DNA from: a virus
Reading direction: 5' to 3' (one strand)
IMG/VR virus record: IMGVR_UViG_3300042507_005008
Span: 1-47,909 of that record
Length of the DNA: 47,909 nucleotides
This document shows positions 18,472 to 28,108 of the stretch, piece by piece (position 1 is the stretch's first letter; each line of letters opens with the position of its first letter). Under the pieces are notes generated by a model. The model made no database searches and was not told where the DNA came from. It saw nothing but the letters and a program-made list of their open reading frames with translations. Both the position numbers and the translations under genes were made by a program.

Positions 18472-20073
18472 ATGATCAGATCCTGGGACTGTTTTGATAC
18501 ATTAATTAGTAGATATTATCACTATCCTTTATCAATCTTTCGTTTAATTCAAGAACAAACAAAAGATGATAATTTTATCACAAAAAGAATAAATGCAGAA
18601 AAAATATCTGAGAAAAAAACTCTAGAAGATATATATAAAAACTTACCAGAACACGATATGGATTTGGAATTAGAATTAGAAAAACAATATAGTTATCCAA
18701 TTTTAGAAAATTTTAATAAGATACAAGATGGTGATATAGTTGTTTCCGACATGTATCTTTCTAGCGAACAAATTCTAAATATTTTACGTTATCATGGTTT
18801 AAGTAAAGATATCACGGTCTATTCAACATACGGTAAAAAGGCTAACGGGTCCATATGGCACGACTTAAAACAAAAACATAATATAGCATATCATACTGGA
18901 GATAATTTACATTCAGATATAAAACAAGCCAGAGTTAATAATCTCAATAGTATGTATTATGGCGGATCATTTTTAACAAATCAAGAAAAGCTAATTGAAA
19001 GATATAGTCCTTATTTAGCATATTGGATAAAGTATATCAGATTAAATAACCCGTACTTTGTACCATACCAAAAGATTTTATTTGATAACGGATCAATTTC
19101 TTATTATTATGGTTTATTTTGGATTAAAGAACACAAAGGCGAAGTTTCTATCTTAGAACAAATTAATCAAAATAATAAGCACATTGTTTTAAGAAATAAA
19201 TTTAATAATGAGACTATAATTCTATATAAAGATATTGATCAAATAACTATACTCGATGAGTCTACTAATAGTAGTAAGGATTTAGTGTCAGCCTGGCAAG
19301 AACAGCCTGTTAACACAAATAGATTTGATGAAAATATATTATGGACAGAACAATGTTCGTATAATATTCCATTATTAATTAATAGTAGTTATTTGTTGCC
19401 TAAAAAAATAGTATTCTCTTATAGAGATTGTTATTATTGGAAAAAAATATATGATAGCATATTTGACACTAATGTAGATATTTTGGAGTCTTGTAGAAAT
19501 TCTTACTATTATCCATATAGTCAAGAATATATAAACTATGTTCTACAAATCACCAAAGAAAAAACGATTGTAGATCTACATGGTACAGGATACAGTTCGG
19601 GACATTTTTTCTCGAATCAAAAAAGAGAGCAAAACATACTATTTATATCAGAACACAGCGATAATGTAAATAAAAATATATCAATCAAAAATTTAACTAT
19701 GTGTTTTGACAGAATTTTTAATGAAGATCCTGCCTCAACAAGATTTAATCATACTAGAACGGCATCCAAAAATGGTTTGAGGTGTTGTAGTGGAACGGTG
19801 TTAGAAAAATTCAATATCCCACCAAAATTGGGACAAATGGTTGGTTGGGACGATAAATGTATTAGGAAAAAATCAGAACATAATCAAGACATATGTAATA
19901 TTTTTGACAATGCAGTAGCGTGTGCTGTTAACAAATCCAAGGCGTATAATTTATATATAAATGGTATAGAGGATTTAACAGAAGTTTTGCTTAAGAGGAT
20001 GAATGGGGATAATTACACAAATACTGTTATTCATTCGTTATGGGATCCAATTAAAAATATAAAACTAAAATGA
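18472..20073 (+). CDS. HAD-superfamily hydrolase-like protein
   Basis: A 533-residue protein on the strand opposite to its neighbours. The N-terminal 160 residues carry the HAD signature: WDCFDT at 5-10 with nucleophile D6 and D9, VVSDMYLS at 90-97 (motif II), a basic GKKANG at 121-126, and TGDNLHSD at 142-149 with D144 and D149 (motif IV). This supports a phosphohydrolase or phosphotransferase. The remaining 370 residues are not recognised; one landmark is VDLHGTGYSSG near 367-377, resembling segments in HAD/glycosyltransferase-type surface polysaccharide proteins. Its stop overlaps the sulfotransferase start as ATGA. A role in modifying a sugar or nucleotide-sugar for surface decoration is inference from the partner gene. 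The coding sequence is strongly AT-rich. Confidence 0.75.
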   Translation: MIRSWDCFDTLISRYYHYPLSIFRLIQEQTKDDNFITKRINAEKISEKKTLEDIYKNLPEHDMDLELELEKQYSYPILENFNKIQDGDIVVSDMYLSSEQILNILRYHGLSKDITVYSTYGKKANGSIWHDLKQKHNIAYHTGDNLHSDIKQARVNNLNSMYYGGSFLTNQEKLIERYSPYLAYWIKYIRLNNPYFVPYQKILFDNGSISYYYGLFWIKEHKGEVSILEQINQNNKHIVLRNKFNNETIILYKDIDQITILDESTNSSKDLVSAWQEQPVNTNRFDENILWTEQCSYNIPLLINSSYLLPKKIVFSYRDCYYWKKIYDSIFDTNVDILESCRNSYYYPYSQEYINYVLQITKEKTIVDLHGTGYSSGHFFSNQKREQNILFISEHSDNVNKNISIKNLTMCFDRIFNEDPASTRFNHTRTASKNGLRCCSGTVLEKFNIPPKLGQMVGWDDKCIRKKSEHNQDICNIFDNAVACAVNKSKAYNLYINGIEDLTEVLLKRMNGDNYTNTVIHSLWDPIKNIKLK

Positions 20074-20651
20074 TATTATTATACGATAAAGAAACGGCTA
20101 TTATTACATTACCAAAAACTGGTAGCACCTCTTTATTTGAAACATTGTGTCGCATTCCGTATAGTGGTGTTTTTTGCATCGGGCCTAGTGGGGATGACCC
20201 CAACTACTATGATCATCATTCCGTAATATTACCACAAGCACCTTTTGAATGGAGAGTTTTGATAGTAGTTAGGAATCCTCTTCAAAGGTTTGTGAGCTTA
20301 TGGGGACACCTGGCCAAAGAAATGGTGTTAAATATGGAAAGTCCGCCAACCGTCGGAGAATTTGTGGATATTATTAGTAATAATGATCATGATTTTTATT
20401 TTTATCAATGGAATCAGACTAAAATTTTAGAAAAAGCTAATTATAAATATTCTATAATAAAAAGTGAACATATGGAAGAAGAGTTGTTAGAAAAAGAAAT
20501 TTTACATAATAAAGGAGACCTTCTTAATCTAAATGTTTTTAATATTACTCAAAAGAGTAAACCATATGATCAGATACTCGATAAAAAAATGATAGAAAAA
20601 TTAAGATGGTGGTGGGAGCCTGATGCTATTAAATTTGAGTATGAGATCTAA
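20070..20651 (+). CDS. Sulfotransferase family protein
   Basis: A 193-residue protein with both PAPS-binding signatures: the 5'-phosphosulfate loop PKTGSTS at residues 15-21 and the 3'-phosphate motif VVRNPLQRFVS at 66-76. These are established hallmarks of sulfotransferases, which move sulfate from PAPS onto hydroxyl or amino groups of glycans or small molecules. At 193 residues it is shorter than many family members (usually 250-300), so a reduced acceptor-binding region is likely. Its ATG overlaps the HAD stop (ATGA), so translation is coupled. It ends one base before the convergent leftward stop at 20652. The acceptor is unknown; a virion or host surface glycan is possible. Confidence 0.85.
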   Translation: MILLYDKETAIITLPKTGSTSLFETLCRIPYSGVFCIGPSGDDPNYYDHHSVILPQAPFEWRVLIVVRNPLQRFVSLWGHLAKEMVLNMESPPTVGEFVDIISNNDHDFYFYQWNQTKILEKANYKYSIIKSEHMEEELLEKEILHNKGDLLNLNVFNITQKSKPYDQILDKKMIEKLRWWWEPDAIKFEYEI

Positions 20652-21869
20652 CTAGCTAAAAACTAGCTGATCCCCATTTCCAGGAACAAATTCAAAAGTT
20701 TTATCGTCATAGACATATATCCATCCAAATACAGCAGTAGGACAGTTAAAAGCACCGGCCGCAATAGGATCTGTAATAGAACTAGGGACACCACCAAAGA
20801 CTACGCTAACAGATATGCTTTTTCCAGAAAGAGACGCTTCATACCAGTGTGCACCAATTCCTATAGTAAGATATTTCCGTCCATCAGCAGCTGTTAATCC
20901 ATAGCCATCACATAAGGCTTTACCCGCTTGGACAATAGCTTGGTTATTATTAATTTTGGTGATGTAATTGGTATTGGAGGGTGGACAAAAACCATTCCCT
21001 AGATAATTACCAACAGCGGCTATAGACCAACCCAGATTTAAGCCAAAACTAGGCTCTGTGGCTGTGTTGCCTAAATTATCAATATTGATGGTTAAAATTG
21101 AATCACATAGTGGCGTAGTGTCTTGTTCTGACTCGATTACTATACAGCTTTGTACTGTTGGTTTCTCGATTGTTGTGATAACGGCTGTATTTATTAATGA
21201 TCCAGCTATTGGTTTAGTTTTACACCAATTACATTGTTGTATATCATCAACACATGGCGCATTGCTGCATTTACTAACTAAGGTGTCTTTAAGATTTTTA
21301 TACAAAATAATTTTTTCTAAATATGTTTTAAAGACTATTATTAAATCAGCGTATGATAATGTATATATATTACCATTCTTATCGTTAAATAAAGGCATGG
21401 GGGCATCATTGTCATCATCGTACAACGCCTGAGCGTACGATAGAATACTCTTATATGACATTTGATCAGCTATAGATGACCCTAATATTGCATTTTGATT
21501 ATTAATATTAACTAGTATACCATCTTCTATGGTGGCATTGTATGATGCATTAATTAAATTGATTTGCGCATCTTTAAAAGTTTGCAGCGGCGGGTCACTA
21601 ATGGTTCCACTAGCAATATATCGATAAATTAAATAACACTCCCATTCGGTAGTATCTTCATTGTCATCATTAATATTACAAGTAGGGACGGGATTGTTAG
21701 ACAATTCATTAATAATCTTAGTTTGTCCTGTAGTTTTATCTGTGCGAAGTACAGAAGCATTTTCTGATTTGTTGGTAATAATACTCGTCCCGCTCTGTAT
21801 TACATCAATAAATGCATAAGAGTATTTATTAGAACAAAAATCATTAATATTAGTATAATTACATATCAT
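20652..21869 (-). CDS. Adhesin-like paralogue 3 (DUF4376-like core, distinct C-terminus)
   Basis: A 405-residue protein, third of three coupled paralogues. ATG 21869 is chosen because it starts the shared MIC-x-Y-x-N-I segment and follows the upstream stop by one base. The shared core runs to about residue 220: SYAFID, a VLRTDKTTGQ strand, WECYLIY, DGILVNINN, SYAQALYDDDNDAPMPLFND, and a helical LKDTLVSK end. It resembles the DUF4376 type domain found in phage tail proteins. Unlike its two partners it lacks the EGF-like Cys-rich segment and ends with a beta-rich domain of about 150 residues (GLNLGWSIAAVGNYLG, IGIGAHWYEASL, FGWIYVYDDKTFEFVPG). The role is probably a receptor-binding or tail-associated protein; this is inference. 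Confidence 0.7.
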   Translation of the reverse strand: MICNYTNINDFCSNKYSYAFIDVIQSGTSIITNKSENASVLRTDKTTGQTKIINELSNNPVPTCNINDDNEDTTEWECYLIYRYIASGTISDPPLQTFKDAQINLINASYNATIEDGILVNINNQNAILGSSIADQMSYKSILSYAQALYDDDNDAPMPLFNDKNGNIYTLSYADLIIVFKTYLEKIILYKNLKDTLVSKCSNAPCVDDIQQCNWCKTKPIAGSLINTAVITTIEKPTVQSCIVIESEQDTTPLCDSILTINIDNLGNTATEPSFGLNLGWSIAAVGNYLGNGFCPPSNTNYITKINNNQAIVQAGKALCDGYGLTAADGRKYLTIGIGAHWYEASLSGKSISVSVVFGGVPSSITDPIAAGAFNCPTAVFGWIYVYDDKTFEFVPGNGDQLVFS

Positions 21870-21870
21870 A

Positions 21871-22944
21871 TTATATATACTCACATTGTCCATCAATACA
21901 AGTACCATTTTGTGTGGATGGTCCTGACCAATTAGAAAATGGAGGATATCCTAAATAAGACTCGCAATCTGTAATATTTCCAGGTACTACATATGCTTTA
22001 AAGCAGCCATATGAACCTTCGGACCCACCACAAGAATATCCAGGCGGACAATTACAGTCATCACAAGATACTACACTACAAGTGCCACTATCAACACATA
22101 TTGTACGTTGACACTGAGCTACGCAAACTCCATCATCACAGCATTCGCCACTATCACACAAACTAACACATTGTCCATCAACACAAGTTTCACAACTATT
22201 AGAGTCACAAGGCGGATCACAGACCCCTGTGGTAACATCTGAAATTTCTTGATATGTAGAATAATCTATTACAATATTAGACTGAATAATATTTTGGCTA
22301 GTTTTATTATTACAATAATATTTATTTGAAATATCATCTGATGTTTTGATGGTCTGTAACTGATTTAATAGATCGTCTTTAACTACTTTTTGTTTAGATA
22401 CCGTTTCAAAATATTTTGTTAATACTAATTTTAGAGTACTATAATTTAAATAATAAGCAGTATTATTAATATCTAAAATATATGGCATAGCACTGTTAGT
22501 ATTTTCGTTATATAGGATATTTGCTAAACAAATAATATTACCTAAATGTATTTGATTTTCGATTGTTCCGTCTAATATAATAGTGTTGTAGCTGTCAATG
22601 CTGATAGAAACGCCATCTTGTAAAGAATTGTCATAGTTTTTGAGCACAGAATCCGTTTGCAGAGTGTTCGTTACTAAAAGATCAGGACTATTGACAACAT
22701 TACCATTATTAACATATATTACATAACAGTCCCAATAACTAATAACTTCTACTAAATCGTTATTATCACATGGTTCAATAAATAAATTGGTATCAGAAGA
22801 TATTGTAATTTTTTGTCCAGTATCTTTATCTGTACGAATAACACTGGTAACTAAATCCCCAGAAGCTGATGTGGGGGTGGTAGTGTACTGGTATGAGAAT
22901 TTATTAAGACAATAGTCGTAAATATTTTGGTAGTTACATATCAT
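21871..22944 (-). CDS. Adhesin-like paralogue 2 with Cys-rich C-terminus
   Basis: A 357-residue protein. The ATG at 22944 overlaps the upstream stop (ATGA) and begins MICNYQNIYDYC, matching the other two copies. Residues 1-225 are the shared core. Residues about 240-320 are Cys-rich: repeated CDPPC, SCETCVDG, SLCDSGECCDDG, AQC and CDDCNCPPGYSC units, like disulfide-bonded EGF or knottin-type modules. The tail (YLGYPPFSNWSGPSTQNG) has another Cys pair. Such Cys-dense domains are unusual in cytoplasmically assembled phage proteins, because disulfides would form only after lysis. The spacing pattern suggests a host-binding or stability role, but no family is certain. Confidence 0.7.
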   Translation of the reverse strand: MICNYQNIYDYCLNKFSYQYTTTPTSASGDLVTSVIRTDKDTGQKITISSDTNLFIEPCDNNDLVEVISYWDCYVIYVNNGNVVNSPDLLVTNTLQTDSVLKNYDNSLQDGVSISIDSYNTIILDGTIENQIHLGNIICLANILYNENTNSAMPYILDINNTAYYLNYSTLKLVLTKYFETVSKQKVVKDDLLNQLQTIKTSDDISNKYYCNNKTSQNIIQSNIVIDYSTYQEISDVTTGVCDPPCDSNSCETCVDGQCVSLCDSGECCDDGVCVAQCQRTICVDSGTCSVVSCDDCNCPPGYSCGGSEGSYGCFKAYVVPGNITDCESYLGYPPFSNWSGPSTQNGTCIDGQCEYI

Positions 22945-24074
22945 GGAGAACAACCTCCAGGACCTCTCCATGCTTCACATTCTAAACAACAGTCATATTC
23001 ACTGGTATATAGATTACCATTAGGATACTCTCCAAAATCATTAGGAATATTTCCAGTACAAGTATAATATACTATATTAGTGCTTGGGGATGTATATGGT
23101 AAGTTAATTTGATCACATATATCGTCTTCGCCGCACACCCAGCATCCACAATCTCCGCAAATCCCATCATTACAACATTCTCCTTCATCGCACAGATCTA
23201 CGCAACTACCATCAATACATTCTTGACAAGAATTTGGATCACATGGCGGATCACACAAATTATTAAGTTCTTCACAGCTTAAAGTACTAAATTTAATAAT
23301 AATATCATTACTGCCTGATATATTGGTCAATTTATTATATGTGGTAGTGGGTAGACTAGTAAAAAATATTTGTTTTTGTATATCGTCTATGCTAGATGCA
23401 TTATTAATTTGAATTATTATATTATCTAATATTAGTTTATAGTTTTTTAATTTATTGAAATAATTAGAAAGTATATTAGTTAAATTGTAGTAATTTAAAA
23501 AATGAGCATTGTTATAATAATCAACTAAAGATGGTAGTGGATCCTTACTATCATTAATATTCATAAGAGTAGCTAAAGATAATATGTTACTAAAATTAAT
23601 AATATCATCATTTAAAGCTGGTAGAAGAATAGTATAGTTAGTGGTTTCGGAAACAACAGTATTAGAATACGCACCATTTTCAGCTATTGTAATATCTGTA
23701 GCAAAATTATCTATTGTAATTAAAATTCCATTAGTTAAAGTTGTATTATAAGTGGTTGTGACATTTTTTATTTGCTCTTCTTTATATTTTGATAATGATG
23801 GATTATTTATTATTCCATTATTATTTTTATACCATAAATAGCATTCCCAGGCTGTAAGGGATGCGTTTTCATCATTAGTATCGCAACTATAAATTTGCAG
23901 AGAAGAGCTTGGCTCTAATAATACTTTTTCTTGAGTATTTTTATCAATTCTATATACTGATCCATCGTAACCAGTATTGGGTATAACATAACCATCTTTG
24001 AGAATAAAACTAGCATATTCATAGACGTATTTGCTAGAACATAAATCATAAATATTGGAATATCCACATATCAT
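22941..24074 (-). CDS. Adhesin-like paralogue 1 with Cys-rich C-terminus
   Basis: A 377-residue protein, first of the three tandem paralogues and directly downstream of the 1,279-residue fibre gene with a ten-base gap. It begins MICGYSNIYDLC and carries the shared core with a TAWECYLWY motif. Residues about 275-320 form the Cys-rich segment (CDPPCDPNSCQECIDG, DLCDEGECCNDG, CGDCGCWVCGEDDIC), close to that of paralogue 2. The C-terminal 50 residues (YTCTGNIPNDFGEYPNGNLY, CCLECEAW) again hold paired cysteines. An insertion near residues 125-150 with YSNTVVSETTNY distinguishes it from the other copies. Its stop overlaps the next start. Confidence 0.7.
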   Translation of the reverse strand: MICGYSNIYDLCSSKYVYEYASFILKDGYVIPNTGYDGSVYRIDKNTQEKVLLEPSSSLQIYSCDTNDENASLTAWECYLWYKNNNGIINNPSLSKYKEEQIKNVTTTYNTTLTNGILITIDNFATDITIAENGAYSNTVVSETTNYTILLPALNDDIINFSNILSLATLMNINDSKDPLPSLVDYYNNAHFLNYYNLTNILSNYFNKLKNYKLILDNIIIQINNASSIDDIQKQIFFTSLPTTTYNKLTNISGSNDIIIKFSTLSCEELNNLCDPPCDPNSCQECIDGSCVDLCDEGECCNDGICGDCGCWVCGEDDICDQINLPYTSPSTNIVYYTCTGNIPNDFGEYPNGNLYTSEYDCCLECEAWRGPGGCSP

Positions 24075-24084
24075 AAATGATATC

Positions 24085-27000
24085 CTATGTAAACTTAAAT
24101 TCTGATATATCTATACAGACAATATTACCTGATTTTAATCTAATATATCTATAATTCCAATTACCATTTATAACTCTTGAAGATGTTGCTGAAGTGAAAC
24201 TCGAACTGTTGAATGCTTCTATGAGTGTCCAGTTGACATTATCAGTACTGCCTTCCACACTGGCATGATTAATATAGGTTGGACCATAAAAATAATGAGC
24301 AGTAACTGTTATAGATTTAACATTTCGTATCGAACCAAAATCGGCAATTATAAAAGCAGCACCAGTACTACCAGCACAACTGCTAAAAGTACTACCAGCT
24401 GCATTCACATTATCTTTAAGATCATTTATATTAGGATAAAATAGATTACCAATTGTAGTACTCTTTGCTCCACAACAAGGAGCACTACTAGTAAATGTCC
24501 AAGAAGATATTGGTCCATATGACGGCGATGTTGTGGTGACAAATAGGACAACAGGATTACTACTAAAATAACTTGTATTTTTTGTAGATAAAGACAAACC
24601 ATATGTTCCTGGTCCGGGTACTGTTAGTGTAGCACTTGTTGCGGTATAATATGTACTAGTTTTATTTGATGGAGTTGTTATATTCCAATATTGTAAATAA
24701 TAACTAATATTACCTGGAATATCATAGCCACTAGCTGCTGGTCCAGATGGAGCAACCCATGTCAAATTAATACCGGTTGCAGAGCTTGCTGTTGCGGTAA
24801 AATTGGTCGGAGAAGATGGTGATGAAAGTCCCTTGGATATACATTCATGATTAAGCCATGATGAAACACCGCTAGGATTATAGGCTCTAACGCGAGCACA
24901 GAATGATACACTATTATGATTAACGCATTGAGCATTAAGATTAACATTGCCTGGGATGCTGTAAGTAGTTAATTGAGTACTAAAATTGCTATCAGCAGCA
25001 TATTGTACTTCATATCCTGTTATTGCTAATCCTCCATTATTAGAGGGTGTTTGCCATTTAAAAACAGGAATGTGAGAACCAACAACAGTATTGCCATAAG
25101 TAAATCCGGTACAAGTAATATTAGAACCAATAATATAATAAGAAGTATTCCATGATCCCCAAGAACTAGAAGTAATTCCATTCTTAGAGATACCACTATA
25201 ATATGTCAAACCATTCATTAAATATACATATACAATACCAGTTTGAGATGATGTTAATGCTCCGGCCTGAATGGCAGCAGTGCGTATGTCGCTATCATGT
25301 GTATAAGGATTTCTTCCCCATATTGGACCCCCACTATAAGGAGTAGTTACTCTAACTCCATAAATAGTATCTAATTGACTATAGTTTGTCATATTTATCG
25401 CATTATTAATAGTCATATTGAATGAGCCATTCTGCGGAACTGCTGTAAATGACAATGTACTATTTAATGGTGGAGATGGAGCAGAGTAAGGCGGCACCGG
25501 AGTAGCTTGGCCAATATTAGAGAATGATCCTGTGCCTATGGTATTAAGAGCCCTAACTCTAAAATAATAATTAGTATTATTAGTCAGCGACGATATTGAT
25601 GTTTGTAAACCAGTTACGGTTGTATTATTTACATTAGTAGCAAAAGTAGAGCTAGTGCTATATTGTAAATTATATCCAGTAATTGCAGATCCTTTGGATA
25701 CTGGCTTATACCAGCTAGCAAGCACAGTAGTATTTCCTGGATTTAAATTATATAGCAATGGACTATCCGGAACTTGCTTACTGAGAAATGTTGATGAACT
25801 GTTGGCACTAGATCCAACACTGTTATTAGCTTTTCCTCTAAAATAAAAAGTACTATAATTACCAGTTATTGGAACATCAAAACTAATAGAACTTATATTG
25901 TTTTGTGTTGTTAGTGTTAATAGATTACTAGTAAAGCCAGACCCAGAAGAAACATATATAGTATAATTAATAATTGGAGAACCACCATTGTCTGCTGGTG
26001 GATTCCATCCTAGGTTTATAGTATCATCATCTATCCAATTAGCAATAAATCCAGATGGAGCATTAGGAATTGTCAGGGGCTTATTGGGTACAGCTAGCAC
26101 ACCTGAAGAATATGGTCCGTAACCTAATTGGTTATAACCTCTCATTCTAAAATAATACGTGGTATTATTTGTCAAACCAGTAACAGTGATAGGCGTATAG
26201 TTAGCAGTATGCGAAGAGGAAGTTACGCTAGAAAAAGCACTATTGGTACTACGTTCTAAACCAAAGAAAGAAATAACATTTCCTCCATTGCCGGTTGATG
26301 GTAAATAAGATATGGTTATAGAACCATCTCCAACCGATGTCGATAAGTTGATAGGTGCGCTTGGTACTGTTTTAGCCAATGTGAAAGAAGAATGAGTTCC
26401 TGTGCCAGCAAGATTAATAGGAATAATTCTAAAATAATAATTACCGGTCGATGTTAATTCACTGCTAAATTTAGCTATCTTAAACTCTATTTTGTTATTT
26501 TTATAGTATAGGGATAAACCTTGAGAATTTGTTGTGGGTGATGTTGTAGTTGGAACACCAACATAAAAAGTCGAATTGTAATTTGGTGAAGTATCCACAT
26601 CAGGAAAATTAGCATACATTGATCTATCGATACGATAACCAGTAATTGTGGATCCTCCGTTATTAGATGGAGCATTCCAGCTTACATATGTTTCATCAAA
26701 TCCCCAAACGCCGCTCAATGAGCTAACACCAGACGGAACATTATACAATGGCGCGACCTCAAATATATTTGATTCTACTGATTGTCCATAAGAATTACTA
26801 CTATAAAGCTTGATATAATATGAGCTAGAATCAGACAACCCGGTAATACTACCAGAAGAATCTGTAAATGGCTGTGTATTTACTATTTCGTTTGGTGAAG
26901 TGCCGTATAGTGCTGTATATGATATTGTAGAATCACTGTTGGTTGGTGGGTTCCAATCCATATCAATTTTTCCACTGCCTCTTATTATTGAAGCAAAATC

Positions 27001-27924
27001 TATTTTTCCTGGTTCTTTACCATATGGAATTTCATCGTCAATAAAAAATTCTATACTAAGTTCTGAATATAAATTTTTAGCATTAGCTATAACATTTAGA
27101 TATGCATCGTTACTAATAGTAGCAGTAAAATTTTCGATTAGACTATTGTTATTTTTAGCAACTGTTATTTTTGCATTATTTGATCTGGGTAAAACAGGTA
27201 ATGGGGTACTAACTCCAAATTTTTTAGCGCTATTACCAGCACCAGTGCCAGCCTTGAGGGTTGTTTCTACTTTTTGATAAAATCTTTTGCATTTATTGAG
27301 TTCTTCATTGTAGATTAAAGGCTTAAAGTTAGTAACTACTGAACCAATCTCTAGTTTAGCTCGACCTATATCAATAATTGAGGAATTACTTAAAGCGCCA
27401 GACGGAGATATTTCAACCATAAGTGTTGAAGCATTATCTGGAACAATAAAAGAGTTACTATACAAAGTCCAAGCGTCTGTTGCTAATGAACCACTAAAAG
27501 CAGCATCGCTAATTTCTATTTTACCGTTCGCCAACGAATTAAAATCTGTGCTATAGTAAACTCTACCATATACTAAACCAGTCCAGTTACTATCGGCTGG
27601 TTTTTTGGCATAAAAACTAAAGGTTGTTGTTTTCCCTCTTAGCCCTGCTGATATATCGCTATCTATAGCTTGAGATAAAACTGGATAAGAACCGGAAGAC
27701 AGTGTTTGTAGTCTAATAATATTAGTAGCATTATCTAGTCCAACATTGCCAGCGATTCTAGAAGCTTTATTTGAACCGTTAGAAATCATATACCAACGAT
27801 CTGCTGTAAAACCACCAGCATAAAATGGTGTTCCTCTTTGCCATATATCAAAATTACCATTAATTAAAAGATTATCATTACTACTTCTAGTAATATTTTT
27901 AGCATAATTTAATATCTTGACCAT
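24085..27924 (-). CDS. Multi-FnIII fibre protein with C-terminal discoidin-like domain
   Basis: A 1,279-residue protein. Residues about 17-205 form a beta-rich domain starting LLINGNFDIWQRG, a pattern typical of phage structural proteins with a carbohydrate-binding-like fold. About seven fibronectin III domains follow (roughly 310-1130), each with a W-x-P or S-W-x-x-P strand, NNGG/NGGS turns and a YYFRVRA-type strand. Residues about 1140-1278 resemble an F5/8 type C (discoidin) domain: ADFGSIRNVKSITVTA, VEGSTDNVNW, YRYIRLKSG and a final ISEFKF. Discoidin domains often bind glycans or lipids. The gene sits between a 55-residue ORF and the adhesin triplet, so it is likely the stalk-and-tip protein of a fibre. 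No enzymatic motif is visible. Confidence 0.8.
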   Translation of the reverse strand: MVKILNYAKNITRSSNDNLLINGNFDIWQRGTPFYAGGFTADRWYMISNGSNKASRIAGNVGLDNATNIIRLQTLSSGSYPVLSQAIDSDISAGLRGKTTTFSFYAKKPADSNWTGLVYGRVYYSTDFNSLANGKIEISDAAFSGSLATDAWTLYSNSFIVPDNASTLMVEISPSGALSNSSIIDIGRAKLEIGSVVTNFKPLIYNEELNKCKRFYQKVETTLKAGTGAGNSAKKFGVSTPLPVLPRSNNAKITVAKNNNSLIENFTATISNDAYLNVIANAKNLYSELSIEFFIDDEIPYGKEPGKIDFASIIRGSGKIDMDWNPPTNSDSTISYTALYGTSPNEIVNTQPFTDSSGSITGLSDSSSYYIKLYSSNSYGQSVESNIFEVAPLYNVPSGVSSLSGVWGFDETYVSWNAPSNNGGSTITGYRIDRSMYANFPDVDTSPNYNSTFYVGVPTTTSPTTNSQGLSLYYKNNKIEFKIAKFSSELTSTGNYYFRIIPINLAGTGTHSSFTLAKTVPSAPINLSTSVGDGSITISYLPSTGNGGNVISFFGLERSTNSAFSSVTSSSHTANYTPITVTGLTNNTTYYFRMRGYNQLGYGPYSSGVLAVPNKPLTIPNAPSGFIANWIDDDTINLGWNPPADNGGSPIINYTIYVSSGSGFTSNLLTLTTQNNISSISFDVPITGNYSTFYFRGKANNSVGSSANSSSTFLSKQVPDSPLLYNLNPGNTTVLASWYKPVSKGSAITGYNLQYSTSSTFATNVNNTTVTGLQTSISSLTNNTNYYFRVRALNTIGTGSFSNIGQATPVPPYSAPSPPLNSTLSFTAVPQNGSFNMTINNAINMTNYSQLDTIYGVRVTTPYSGGPIWGRNPYTHDSDIRTAAIQAGALTSSQTGIVYVYLMNGLTYYSGISKNGITSSSWGSWNTSYYIIGSNITCTGFTYGNTVVGSHIPVFKWQTPSNNGGLAITGYEVQYAADSNFSTQLTTYSIPGNVNLNAQCVNHNSVSFCARVRAYNPSGVSSWLNHECISKGLSSPSSPTNFTATASSATGINLTWVAPSGPAASGYDIPGNISYYLQYWNITTPSNKTSTYYTATSATLTVPGPGTYGLSLSTKNTSYFSSNPVVLFVTTTSPSYGPISSWTFTSSAPCCGAKSTTIGNLFYPNINDLKDNVNAAGSTFSSCAGSTGAAFIIADFGSIRNVKSITVTAHYFYGPTYINHASVEGSTDNVNWTLIEAFNSSSFTSATSSRVINGNWNYRYIRLKSGNIVCIDISEFKFT

Positions 27925-27926
27925 AA

Positions 27927-28094
27927 TTACCCTATATCAGGTTTATCTTTTTCGGATAAAGTTTTATTTATAGCATTTAGCTTTTCGTACAATTGACCAA
28001 TAGCAACAAGATCACTAGCCTTAAAAACACCTCGTTGAGTAGCCAAATCAATAACTACCATTAGATTTTGAATATCACCAGCATTTAATTCCAT
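27927..28094 (-). CDS. 55-residue helical ORF between fibre genes
   Basis: A short gene with a strong Shine-Dalgarno (AGGAGA) six bases before ATG 28094. It encodes 55 residues starting MELNAGDIQNLMVVIDLA and continuing QRGVFKASDLVAIGQLYEKL, then NAINKTL and a charged tail. Two amphipathic helices are predicted by eye. Similar short QRGAF-type proteins occur in aquatic phages in my recollection, with no known function. It lies two bases before the 1,279-residue gene and 14 bases after the 107-residue gene, so it is part of one translational string. It is easily missed by ORF callers with a 60-residue cut-off. Confidence 0.75.
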   Translation of the reverse strand: MELNAGDIQNLMVVIDLATQRGVFKASDLVAIGQLYEKLNAINKTLSEKDKPDIG

Positions 28095-28108
28095 GATTTT
28101 CTCCTAAA

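Noticed and set aside
20640-20675. Repeated ACTAGCT near the convergent stops as a terminator
   Set aside because: It is a short direct repeat and no stable stem with a U tract forms. Reported only as a curiosity.
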